From NCBI GenBank assembly GCA_018340805.1, contig JACMZG010001914.1, forward strand, positions 11,096,272 through 11,160,271: 64,000 bases of DNA. Reading direction: 5' to 3'. This document shows positions 48,655-59,459 of the stretch, in pieces (the first letter of the stretch is position 1; the number at the start of each line of letters is the position of its first letter). Source of the stretch: Microvelia longipes (lineage: Eukaryota; Arthropoda; Insecta; Hemiptera; Veliidae). Made by a program: the position numbers and the translations under genes. The notes under the pieces are model-generated. The model was not told the origin of the DNA. It did no database searches and saw only the letters and a list, made by a program, of their open reading frames with translations.

Positions 48655-48892
48655 TCGTTGGATCATAAAAGTTAAACACCATCGAGCGAGGTCAGTGCCT
48701 GGATGGTGACAGTTGGGAATAAACGAATCTATTTACAGTCTAAGGACGTGCAATGCGAATCCGAAGACGTGTTACAGTATAAAATTAGTAATTTTTATAT
48801 TCTGAGCAATGCGCGAGTCTGATGTATTGAGGATGAGCGTACCGAATCCAGTGTGGCGAGAAACGTACTGCATTTTCCCATACCCGATTTTT
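48655..48892 (+). mobile_element. SINE with 5S rRNA-derived head, third copy
   Basis: Head 48661-48718 (gatcataaaagttaaacacc, tcgagcgaggtcagtgcc, tggatggtgac), then body to tacccgattttt. The body is longer than elsewhere (insertion or internal duplication around 48770-48830: two aggac/aggatgagcg-type blocks). Directly preceded by a copy of the 13046 repeat (48525-48645). Confidence 0.72.
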
Positions 48893-49324
48893 AGTATTTC
48901 CATTGCATTTTTAATAAATAAATGAATAAATAATCCTTTATTTCGCATATACATTTCTGTAAATTGTAAAAAGTCAAAACAAAAATTTATTTGTTACAAT
49001 TAAAATTTATGGATTGAAATTCTTCCACACTGTACAAGGGATTTTTTAAAAGATTAATTTTTACTAATTTGTCAAATCTTTTCTCTTCAAGGTCTCTTAT
49101 ATTTTCAGGTAGTAAGTTGTACAGCTTTAGCCCTGCTTGAATTGAATTATATTTAGCTGTTCTTGTCAGTCTGTATTTGTTATGTACTATATGATTTGTC
49201 TGCCTTGTATAGTGAGAAACTCATAGGGTATGAGTTTTTAATTCAACGCATTTCTGGTAAATATTTGTTATAATTAAAGATTTGTTTTATGTTTAATAAA
49301 AATGTTGGTTGTACTTTGTTATAG

Positions 49325-49393
49325 AAATACCAAGGCCGCCGACCACACAACCAACCACGGTAACCACAGAGCAACCGACAACTCCTGTTAAAG
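49325..49393 (+). CDS. Lachesin/DIP-like protein, exon F (Thr/Pro-rich linker)
   Basis: Acceptor ttatag, donor GTAATT; 69 bp, phase 1 to phase 1. Residues 270-292, reading EIPRPPTTQPTTVTTEQPTT and on to VK. DIP proteins have such a Thr/Pro-rich, probably O-glycosylated stretch right after Ig3 (ending IKLY), so position, phase and composition agree. The exon is small and symmetric, so it could be skipped without a frame change; whether it is alternatively used cannot be seen here. Confidence 0.85.
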
Positions 49394-49684
49394 GTAATTT
49401 TAATTTTCGTATGTTTCTCTAACATTATCTTGGTAAATATTTATAAATGTTTATAAAACAGGATTTTTAACTAAAATATATTTTAGAATTTTTTCGTTTT
49501 TGAATCATAGAGATATTTTTACTATGGGGCCCTTTGAGAAATTTCGAAGCACCGAAAAAGTAACCTGAACACCCTTTATTATCAATATAACCAAATAAAC
49601 AGTAGCTTATATATAACTATGTTTATAATTGAAAACAAAACTCAAACATTATGTGAAAAACAGACGCTAATTGATTTATTATAC

Positions 49685-50323
49685 CTAAAGTGATGTAGAA
49701 ATTCATACAGTAGGAGGCGCGGGACACAGTGGTCCAACTCCCCCCGGAATAATCTGTTTTAGATAGGCCTGCATTAAGTTCACCGTTTCTCCACTAGAGG
49801 CAGGTCGGTTCACCTTGTACGGCTTATATAAAATAATTAGTTCTTCATTTTCTGGATTTAAATTATTTAAAGGTATCTTTAACAATGTTAAAAATCTTAT
49901 TAATTATTTTAAATGTATAATTTTCATAAAATGTTATAAAAATATAAGCGCTGTGTTATTTTTAACTAGACTTGATATCATGATAACCAGGACGTGCAGA
50001 AATCAAAATTAATTTGTGTTTTAATTGCTTTTTATTTGTTCTTTTAATGGAAAAAAGTGCTAAATTTATCTTATTTCTAAACAAATAATCTTATAAACAA
50101 CTAAAAATGTTCAGAAAATTTGTCTTGTTTACATTCTAGTTTATAGACGTCTCGATTGAAAACTGATAACAATATTGATAACAGTTGTACAAGGTGAAAA
50201 CTAGCGCTCGGTGCGGTAGTTGATGCATCTAGTCCCTGTTTTTTAGGACCATCTCAAACCAGGGAGTTGGACCACTGTGTCCCGCGCCCCCACCCCTACT
50301 GTATGTATTTCTACATCACTTTA
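49685..50323. mobile_element. Foldback element with ~60-bp arms
   Basis: taaagtgatgtagaaattca ... cgcgggacacagtggtccaa (49686-49738) returns inverted at about 50264-50323 (ttggaccactgtgtcccgcg ... gtatttctacatcacttta). The interior of about 510 bp is non-coding. Confidence 0.8.
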
Positions 50324-50329
50324 ATTATA

Positions 50330-51480
50330 ACAATTTTTAGGATTTGGGCACAAAAAGTTCAAAACACAAAAACTAACATTTTTTGGCAGTTTGTTGCCAA
50401 TGTCATAACTTTGGTTGTAGATATCTAGTTTTGATGAATTAACAAAATTGTGTTAGCTTTAAAAATGTTCACTTTAAGTTTTGCACACAACTAACAGGGA
50501 ACGACTTTCAAGTTTCAAGAAACTTGAAATTTGTGCGATTATCTAAAATTTTAAGCTTGCTCAATCATATGAAAGACTCCACTCTGAATAGGCAGACTGG
50601 GTTTTTCTTCATCGTATAAGGAATATTTTTTTAAAAAATCGGTTTAAAGGAGTAAAAAATGAGTCGTGTTTTTTCACATCTGGCTCTTGGATTATGATAA
50701 AACCTTGGAACGTATTGGTTTAAGTCTAAATTAAAAAAATTTAAGGGCGTGTTTCTCTGTAGGGGACTTAGAGATAAATAGCCCCATGATCTAGAAGATC
50801 TCGGGATTATATGTCAGAATGATCAATAAAGATGTAAAAGTCGAAAAACGACTTTTACATACCGACAAAAATATTCAAGACCCTTTCCGTCGGTATTTTT
50901 CGGCATTTAAAACCTCTTATTTAAGATGGAAACCATATGTATCTAATTCTATAGGACCAAAATTATCCAATTTATGTTGCCTGTATACTATATTTTAGTC
51001 ACTTGTTCTTTGAATATTTCTATTGTTTTTAATTAATCAATTCAAGATAGTTTATTTCCTGGTCCTCTATTTTTGATGAATTTTCGGCATTTCTATTAAA
51101 ATCTGTTTTACGTGTTATAAATCTAATTGTAATTCCCTTGTTGAATGCCTTGTGAATATTATATTGTGACTTTCCTATGTGAATTTGATTTATAATTATT
51201 TAACAACTCGAATTTAAGCTTCGGTATACTAGATGATTACCGATTGGGAATTCCAATAGGATGAATATAACCGTAATTGTAGATCTTTGTTTAGATCTTG
51301 ATGTAACTCAAAAACATTGTTACCTCTTTTGTTTTTAACGGAATTCTTTGTCTGTTACTCTAGTTGTTGTTCAAACATCTTTTTGTTAGCAACCATGTTA
51401 CTGTTTTTTTAAATTATTTATTATGTTAAGCCTAGAAAAAGATAAAATTATATCAAAAGCTCAGCAAAATTAGTTTTATA
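50330..51480. other. Intron sequence, no feature recognised
   Basis: AT-rich. Confidence 0.45.
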
Positions 51481-51489
51481 AATAAAAAC

Positions 51490-52803
51490 AGGTTAATTAC
51501 ACAAAAGTCCTTTATTGTTTAATATATTATAATAACTAAGCTTTCGACAAAAAATTAGTCATCATCAGAGTTTAAAAAATATAAAATAAAATACAATTTT
51601 ACAAACTACTTCATATTGCACCTTGGTATGGTTTGGTAAGCTATGTATAAAAACCCGTTAAAAACTGTTGCATAGAAGAATTTAAAAAAAAAATCAGTGT
51701 TACCAATAATTTTAGTTGAAAAACTGTATTTTAAACTAAATTAAGATTTTCAAGATTTAAGAGTTCCTTACTAAATTTGAGTAAATGGAGCTTAATTATA
51801 CTTAATAGCTTAATTAACATTATTATCAAATTTGTCTATATTTATAATTTCTTTAACTTTCATTTTTGCCAATTAGTTTCATTTTGTAGATTTCGGGTAT
51901 TGTCAAAATCAAAACTGTGTCCTGTATTATGTTTGTGGTTAGAAAGTCCAGTATTATTTTTATCTTTTGCAGTCATTATTTTTTGTATTTAGATATTGTT
52001 TTGTTTCACCTATATAATATTGGGGACAGTGAGAACAGGGAATTTTATATACTAATCCGGATTTTTGCTCTTTCTTGGTTTTTTCTTTGTTTTTCAAAAA
52101 ATGGCCGGTTTGATTTTTGACTTTTTTGAGCAATTTTAAAGTTAGGTAGACTTTTTGATAAAGTCCTTTTTATTTTTTCAGTTAAGTTAGTTACATATGG
52201 GATTGCTACGAATTGATTATGAATTATAGGATCTTCATTATTAGCATTATTATTATTGTCAATATTATTGTTTGAATTATTTATATTATTTGAATTGTTC
52301 ATATTAGAATTATTTATTATTTTAATTATTTTATATTATTAGAATTATTTATATTATTTAGAATTATTAAATTTTGCATTTTTTCTTTGTTTTGTTTTAT
52401 AAGTTTGTTTATTAGGTAATTTAGGAAATTATTATATTGCAGTGTTTTTTAACATCTAGTATTATTTCGTTGTGGTATTCAGGATCAGTTAATGTCATAG
52501 ATCTACGGATCAAGTTTTTAGCACTATTTATTTTATATAACTGAGGTTGTTTTGAATTAAAGTTGATCATTCTATCTGAAGCTGTCGGTTTTTTATAAAT
52601 TTTAGTTTTTATATTTCCATTACTATTTATAACTAATACATAAAAGGGAATTTTTTTATCTAATTCTTTTTCTATAGTAAATTGTATTGCACTATCATAG
52701 GAATTCAATAAACTTAATAACTTATCTACGGAATCTTTTTTTATTATAAAAAAACTATCATCTACTTATTTTTTGGCTACCAAAAAATATGTAGATGATA
52801 GTT
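51490..52803 (-). mobile_element. Penelope-like element, 5'-truncated, with RT end and GIY-YIG endonuclease
   Basis: Minus strand. The RT catalytic region VDDSFFIIKKDSVDKLLSLL begins at about 52793, then FTIEKELDKKIPFYVL and IYKKPTASDRMINFN, the end of a Penelope-type RT. An Asn-rich low-complexity linker follows (52230-52400, with frame breaks), then LTEKIKRTLSK and GLVYKIPCSHCPQYYIGET (about 52000-52060), which is a GIY-YIG nuclease core with its YYIG. After a stop come GLSNHKHNTGHSFDFDNT and NETNWQK, ending at about 51860. RT followed by GIY-YIG is the defining layout of Penelope-like elements. Stops and frameshifts make it inactive. 3' non-coding sequence runs on to about 51490 and holds the CTGATGA motif. 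Confidence 0.85.
51542..51568 (-). ncRNA. Hammerhead-like core motif at the 3' side of the Penelope-like element
   Basis: Minus strand: CTGATGA, T, GAC, 9-nt loop, GTC, GAAAGC. Penelope-like elements are known to carry hammerhead ribozymes in their terminal repeats. The extra base after CTGATGA departs from the classical core. Confidence 0.42.
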
Positions 52804-52806
52804 TTT
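52750..52806. repeat. Hairpin at the broken 5' end of the Penelope-like element
   Basis: aaaactatcatctac...ttttttgg is followed by its inverse ccaaaaaa...gtagatgatagttttt. The centre lies around 52778, so the RT catalytic codons occur twice in opposite orientation. Confidence 0.8.
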
Positions 52807-53545
52807 CTAGTCTTTATTACTACTAGATGGTCTATCTAATAGGTAAATATACCTGCTAAATATTCTACTATAGACCTACTTGATAGATGTTTGGTCTATG
52901 GTTGTCTATCTAGTTTTTATAACTACTACATGGTCTATCTATAGGTAAATATACCTACTAAATATTCTACTATAGACCTACTTGATAGACGTTTGGTCTA
53001 TGGTTGTCTATCTAGTTTTTATAACTACTACATGGTCTATCTATAGGTAAATATACCTACTAAATATTCTACTATAGACCTACTTGATAGACTTTTGGTC
53101 TATGGTTGTCTATCTAGTTTTTATAACTACTACATGGTCTATCTAGTAGGTACATGTACCTACTAAATATTCTACTATAGACCTACTTGATAGACGTTTG
53201 GTCTATGGTTGTCTATCTAGTTTTTATAACTACTAGATTGTCTATCTATAGGTAAATATACCTACTAAATATTCTACTATTGACCTACTTGATAGACGTT
53301 TGGTCTATGGTTGTCTATCTAGTCTTTAAACTACTAGATGGTTTATCTATTAGGTACATATACATACTAAATATACTACCATTGACCAACTTGATAGACT
53401 ATTGGTCTTTGGTTGTCTATTTAGTCTTTATAACTACTAGATGGTCTATCTAGTAGGTACATATACCCACTAAATATTCCACCATAGACCTACTTGATAG
53501 ACTATTGGTCTATCACCACTATGGACTATGGTTGTCTATCTAGTC
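52806..53545. repeat. Satellite-like tandem repeat, 102-bp period
   Basis: About seven units carrying tggtctatctataggtaaat, cctactaaatattctacta, gacctacttgatagac and ggtctatggttgtctatct. Starts of the first units at 52828, 52931, 53033 and 53135 give 102-103 bp. It begins where the Penelope hairpin ends and stops about 100 bp before exon G. Confidence 0.93.
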
Positions 53546-53647
53546 CGTAGGCAAAATTTATTCAACAAATTAACTTTTGGTCAAATTCCTCCTGCAATCC
53601 ACGCCTTAGTATTTATACCTAACATTTGTCGGCTTTCGTTGTTGCAG

Positions 53648-53776
53648 TTGTTATACCTAAAATAGAAGAAGTAGAGAGAGTGATCAGGCCGCCTCCTCCA
53701 CAGAAACCTCTAGATATCAACGATCTTCCACCTATCCCTGAACCGAGGGATAATACACTAACTAGGAATGATAAAG
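53648..53776 (+). CDS. Lachesin/DIP-like protein, exon G (proline-rich juxtamembrane stalk)
   Basis: Acceptor gttgcag, donor GTAAGT; 129 bp, phase 1 to phase 1. Residues 293-335: VVIPKIEEVERVI, RPPPPQKPLDI, then NDLPPIPEPRD and TLTRNDK. This is a charged, proline-rich stalk as expected between Ig3 and a C-terminal anchor. It still ends in an open phase-1 splice, so at least one more exon (GPI signal or membrane segment plus stop) is required. None was found convincingly in the remaining 10 kb. The open frame runs about 98 bp past the donor, but the donor matches the consensus and is preferred. Assignment rests on phase, splice signals and non-repetitive codon-like composition. Confidence 0.8.
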
Positions 53777-53789
53777 GTAAGTTATATGC

Positions 53790-54990
53790 TTTCATTTCTT
53801 CAGTGAGTCCACTAGTAAGTTTTAACTTGTCAACGACAAATCGGGTTCAGGGTACCTCAGCACTTTTCTACTAATTGTCTGGGATAATTTGAAGTGTCGC
53901 ACCAGTAACGTACAAACTAAAAGTTGAATAAGTATGGAAGTTTCATTGCGAATTCATTATGTGTACTTCTATCTGACAATATGTCGAAGGTTAAAAAGTA
54001 GTTTTAAAATGTGATAGTCAATATCCAAACATTTTGATAGTCTATATCCTCAAAATGCTGACCAATATCAAAATAAAATATTGTGGATCAAATATCCATT
54101 TATAGGTGTACATTTGTGTCAGATTTTCAACTAGATCGGTCAATTTTGATCTTTAACGAATTGTTTTAATTTTTTATGAGTCAGCAAAATAGGCTATAAT
54201 AGTTTTAAAAATATCAACTTCCAGGTATCACAACTAGACCTAAAGTCTGCCTTTTTTTTGCTAAGTGTTTGGGCTAAAGTGAGACTAGTCACGATTAGTC
54301 CGCACTGAATACAACTTACTAGCTCAGGAACAGTATTAACGGCTAAGAAATCAACAAAGAAACAAATATAATACAAATTAATACCATACCATGTATTTTA
54401 CATAATTCAAATAAATGGGGCCAAGCAAGCTATGAAAGAAATTGGGCAATGGTGATAAACTTTGGTGATAGATGCTCATGGTGAATAAGTAGAATGCCTG
54501 CACCAGAGCTCCAAAACAGAATAACTATAGCTAAGCAAAACCTGATTATGTTAATTGGTGGATCCAAAATTCCAATTTAGGTGTTTGATTTCTAGAATTA
54601 GGTGGCTTCAGTATTGCTGGATGTTGTCTATGAAAGCGGAAACTCACAACACAGCACAGTCTAAGAAGTTAAATTGTTAATGAAATTATTGGCACAAATT
54701 TCACCTCCAGAAAGAAGTTTATGTGAAACGGCACAAAATTATAATAGAAATCAAAATTGCAAAAAAACTCAAAAGGAAACTTGTATCAGCACCACTTTTT
54801 CTCCATCTTTTTTTCATTGCTAGCAGAATTAGCTGGTGCAGCAAATCTAAATTGAGATTCAGGTCAAGAGTTGGTTACACTGGCAAAGAATTTAAAGATG
54901 CTAAATCAGCAACACGGCAAAGTCTTCTAGGTTTAGCTGTGAATGCCCTATTCCAGGGGAAGGTTAATAACTTAATAAAAGGACAATACA
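53790..54990. other. Sequence after exon G
   Basis: 54040-54250 is related to 37100-37330 (cagattttcaactagatcgg). No terminal exon found. Confidence 0.4.
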
Positions 54991-55019
54991 TGGTATAGCT
55001 CATGTTATCAATTTTAACA

Positions 55020-55235
55020 CTAAGATGATAGGACTAGTCCCGAACACTAAGTTTCAACACTATAAAGATATAAACATAGTGGGATTAATGCGTGACTCAG
55101 ACAGACAACTACACTAACACTCAGACAGGATGATGACAATCTTTCAGAACTTCATGAAAATGCTTAAAACGGATATTTAAGATAATTATAGTGAAACCTC
55201 GGTTCCGGATTTTTAAGTTAACAAAAACATTTTCT
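55020..55235 (+). repeat. Interspersed repeat, same family as 13046
   Basis: acatagtgggattaatgcgt, cagacagacaac and agtgaaacctcggttccgg match 37330-37480 in order. Confidence 0.6.
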
Positions 55236-55403
55236 TTTTAACGGCTATTGAAATTTTGTAGAACTCCATACTCAAATGATATATAGAGACTGAACTAGCT
55301 TTAGTTCTTCTACAGTTTTTAATAATGCTTTATTTTATTATAATTTCATAAACCACTGTTTACATCTTCAGAAAACTGAAACACAAATATCACAAATACA
55401 TTA

Positions 55404-55752
55404 GGCCAACATAAACCAAAACTTATGAATACTACAATAAAACCTATAGATTAGAATCTTACCTAAATAAAGTTGAAGTCATAACAATAATAAAAGAAAT
55501 AATTAAGTTAAATAATTAAACATAATGAAACACTTAAAATTTATAAAACAGACTTGATTTGACTAGACTTTGTTTCTAAAAACCAAGTCTAGTCAAATCA
55601 AGTCTGTTTTTTATGTTACATTTTAAGTGTTTAATTATTTTTCATTGTTTTAACTTGTTTCTTTTATTATTGTTATGACTAAAACTTTATTTAGGTAAGG
55701 TTCTAATCTATAGGTTTTATTTTAGTATTAATTTTTTTTTGTTTATGTTACC
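55404..55752. mobile_element. Foldback element with ~165-bp arms and almost no spacer
   Basis: Left 55404-55582 and right about 55593-55752 are inverted copies. The inner part (acttgatttgactagactt / aagtctagtcaaatcaagt) is perfect, and the outer parts (aaaacctatagattagaat) have few changes. The ~350 bp would form one long hairpin. Confidence 0.85.
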
Positions 55753-55759
55753 TTAAGTG

Positions 55760-56530
55760 ACGTCACACATTCAGCTATTTGAAACCAAATTTCCATTATT
55801 TAAATACTGGTGCCATAAAATTTAAGTTTTATTGATAGTACCATTTTTAATGGTTTTCAGAAAATGATCGTTTGGTTTATACTGAATGTTTTATACTCTA
55901 TGGCAAACAAGTGTTAGATATATTTTTAGAGTGTGTTGTGTCATAGATGATTTTTTACAGATGACTTTGTTGTTAGGTCCTTTTAAAAAAACGAAATAGT
56001 TTCATGCAAATATCAACTTTTTTACGTCCTCGATTTCATAGGTTTTTATATTTTCGAATAAACAGATCAGAAATTAAAGCTGTGTTAAAAAACTATGAAT
56101 TTTGTAATACACATGAACCTTAAAATTCTTTACTTGAAAAGAGTATACCTGTGCTAAAAACAATATGTGTGTTACTATTTTTGTATAAGTAAAAGCGAAA
56201 CAAAATATGAACAATACAATACAGTTTATATGAAACTGAGGCGCTAACTTTTTAACCCTGGTATTGAATTTGTGATAAAAAAAATCGGAAAAATAAAGAA
56301 AATAACCATTTTTATTTGACGACATATCTCGGTGTACGTGGGGTATTTTGGTGGAATTTCCTGCTGTGCTTTTGGTTTTACCTTTTGCTGAAATTTTATA
56401 TTTTTATGAATCCGAGTATTACCTAAATTTCACGTATCGTTTTCTTCACTTTATCTAAAAGGAAAAATATGTTTCCCTCGGATAGTCTGTAATCGAGGTT
56501 TCATTTGAGTTATCCACTTTAGATTTTAGA
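55760..56530. other. No feature recognised
   Basis: AT-rich. Small frames have no recognisable content. Confidence 0.45.
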
Positions 56531-56534
56531 TTTT

Positions 56535-57433
56535 AGATTAAATGACATGTTCAAACTACCTGTAAAAAACCGTATCCAAGCATATTGTGATGATTCTATG
56601 ATCCTTAGTGAGGCTAAAAGCTGGCATCAGCTTAAACATGAAGTTGAAAAAGATCTATCTATTATAAAGGATTGGTTTGACAGACATTCCCTGACAATGA
56701 ACATAAAGAAAACAAACTTCATAACATTCTCTCTTAACCAATCAGGACAACCCATAAAACAGTATAGCGTCTCTTTACATAGCCTTACATGTATCTATGC
56801 TGATAATATCCATGATACTACAGATTTGTGTAACTGTCCTACACTAGAGAGAACAGACCAAGCAAAGTATCTTGGAGTTATCATAGACAAACATCTTAGC
56901 TGGAAACCACACATCTCTAACTTAAATAATAAACTAAGAAAAGTGAGATATCTTTTTAAAAAATTAAAAAACATATCTACAGGTGAACCAGCTGAGATCT
57001 TTGTACTATGATGGTGGACTCAATAATCAGATATGGACTCATAGCTTGGGGGCAAGTACACATACAACACTCAACACAATACACATACAACAAAAAGCAA
57101 TAGTTAGAATTATATTAAAGAAACCGCGAAGGCACAAGTCTAAACCACTTTTTAAAATTCTGTCTGTACTTAACGTATTTCAGCTTTATGATTATCTTTG
57201 TATTGTAAGAATTAAACAAATAAACATGATTTGGTAAAAATCAATCATGGCAAAGCCACTAGGCAGAATCTAAAAATCTCTATGGAATTCCTAGATGTAG
57301 AACTTCAGCTAAACAAAGACACTGGCTCTACCAGGGTGCTTTGTTGTATAATAATTTATCACAAGAAATATTATCCTGTAAAATAAACAAATTTAAAAAG
57401 ATAATCAAATCTGAGATACTAAATCAAAATTGA
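56535..57433 (+). pseudogene. 5'-truncated LINE reverse transcriptase (Jockey/CR1-like), three frame pieces
   Basis: It starts abruptly at NDMFKLPVKNRIQAYCDD, the RT catalytic region with YCDD in place of the usual YADD, then STIIKDW-like IIKDWFDRHSLTMNIKKT, then AKYLGVIIDKHLSWKPHI, the usual RT region after the palm. A frameshift near 57000 leads to LRSLYYDGG ... TIHIQQKAIVRIILKKPRRH and FKILSVLNVFQLYDYLCIV. A second shift by about 57280 leads to GIPRCRTSAKQRHWLYQGAL, LYNNLSQEI and a stop at 57431-57433. The tail layout and absence of RNase H fit Jockey/CR1-type LINEs. Upstream sequence, including the endonuclease, is missing, as usual for 5'-truncated copies. Confidence 0.8.
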
Positions 57434-57439
57434 GATTAC

Positions 57440-58820
57440 TATAAAGTACAACACTTCGTTCTTAATATTGATTTGTTCATTTATTTATTTTTTTTCTGTT
57501 TTTAATTTTAATATTATTATGATATTATCATTATAAGTGGAAATATTATTTTTATTATATCATCAATTATTTTTATTAAAATTATGATTGTAGTTATAAT
57601 TATTATTTCAGTGATGCCTAATTTTTATTATTATTTTATTTATCGTATATATTTAATAAAATCTAACTAATAAAAATAATTTATAAAATAGTCAAAAAAA
57701 TAATCTTAAATTATTTTTGTTAGTTAACATTAAAAAGAAATTAACAGCATAAATTATTGATGCAACATATAAGGTTTCATAATAAAAAATAAAATTTTAC
57801 CAATATGTTGCTTATGAAAATATAAGTTATAATTTTGAACATTATGATTTGAACAGTACTATATATATTGCCAACCCTCCTACAGCGCAAGTTTTTTTTA
57901 ACTTTAAAGTAGGAGGTAATCCTTAGCAATTGCTATTAATTTCTTTTTGAAAAATTACAATAATCTACTCACATATGAAGTAATAAATTAATTAATATAC
58001 ATGTATAATAATTATTGTAATTTACAATTAAATAAAGGATAATTTTGGAAAAAAAAAAAAAGATATTTTTGCACTTATTTGAAAAAAAAACTAAAGACTC
58101 AGCTCCCAAAATCTAAATGAAAGCCCCATAATTCCTCTGTTCTTATTTTTTTGTAGATTTATGAAAGTTCATACAGGTGCCCCTCAAAAATAATATTAGT
58201 AAATCCAATGTAAAGTAATATATAAACCAAGTAAAACAAGAAAAAGAAGTTTAATTTTTTGATCGCAGTTAAACCTCTATTTGATGTGACAAAACGTATT
58301 TCTTACACAAATTATTAACATTTTATACTAAAAATGTACAAAGAAATGCAATAAAACGAATATTTAGAGTACCGTTAATAGTTTGTTTACATTTACAAAG
58401 GTAAAATAAGATGGCTGCGCCCATAGTAAAATTTGAGCCAACTCCCTGGTGGACAAAATGTGAACTACATACCAGGTCTGACAGAAATCGCCTTTGTTTC
58501 CCTACTTGGTTTATATATTACTTTATTGTATAAAACACGGCTAAAATCATTTGACAACACGCCAGATTTGACTGTTTGGGGCCGCTTCGTGCCTGTGGCC
58601 GCCTTACAACCACATTGCTAAAGTCCTTTTGCAGCTTGTCGGATTATTAGTTTTGTGGCACACCTGCGCGATATAAGCAAAATTAATTAAATAAATCATG
58701 ATTTGTTTACATAAAGTTTTTATGTGAAACGACAAAATCAAAACTAATTCTGATGATAAAATTTAACTTTGTTTATTTGTTTAACATACATAGTTAGTTA
58801 CATTCAAGGAGACTAAAACT
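57440..58820. other. No feature recognised
   Basis: Very AT-rich. 58382-58680 is somewhat richer in GC, but nothing identified. Confidence 0.45.
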
Positions 58821-58825
58821 ATTAG

Positions 58826-59265
58826 AGGGAGTACAGGACCCGATTAACACAGTGATAAGGGGTCTGGAAGTGAGACAGTTTCCATATGTGCCGTAACTGT
58901 ACTTACCCCTACTATAGTTTCCCTAGAGAAAGAATAGATACTCCCCTACCCTCTACAACTTCTATTGTAGCATGCATTCTACTAACGGCGGCCATTTTTC
59001 AGTGATGCCACATTAAACCACTTTATTCAAAACTAACAATTAAAGATTACATGCAATAGATAATAATTAAAACTTATTTTAAATTCATTTTACTTGATTT
59101 AAAACAAAATAGTCGAAAAATAATGAAATATTTACGTGAAATTGTAATTATTAGGAAAATTAAAAAAAATGACGTCACCAATGTACCTACGGCACCTAGC
59201 TACCCAAGGAATGATAAGAACTGTTGTATCCTCCCTCTAATAGTTTAAGTCTCTTTGGATACATG
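58826..59265 (+). repeat. Interspersed repeat, paired with 39225-39620
   Basis: gtgccgtaactgtacttacc, accaatgtacctacggca, agctacccaaggaatgataa and aactgttgtatcctccctct in the same order as the 39-kb copy. Confidence 0.7.
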
Positions 59266-59427
59266 TGAAAATTTTGGTCTAATCAAAAAACAATCTTGGG
59301 TCGTTCGAATTTTTGAAATTTTTGATGATTCATTATTGTGAGTTGACGTTACACACGATAATAATAGTAAAATAATAATAATAACTTACAGGAGGTGAAA
59401 AATGAGAGTTTGTTGAAGTTTAGAAAT

Positions 59428-59450
59428 TTTCGACGAGTTGTCTTCTTCAG
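59428..59450 (-). ncRNA. Hammerhead-like core motif (CTGAAGA ... GAAAA)
   Basis: Minus strand: CTGAAGA, A, GAC, AACTC loop, GTC, GAAAA. Stem identical to the 51542 copy, loop unrelated. Confidence 0.35.
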
Positions 59451-59459
59451 CTAGATTAG

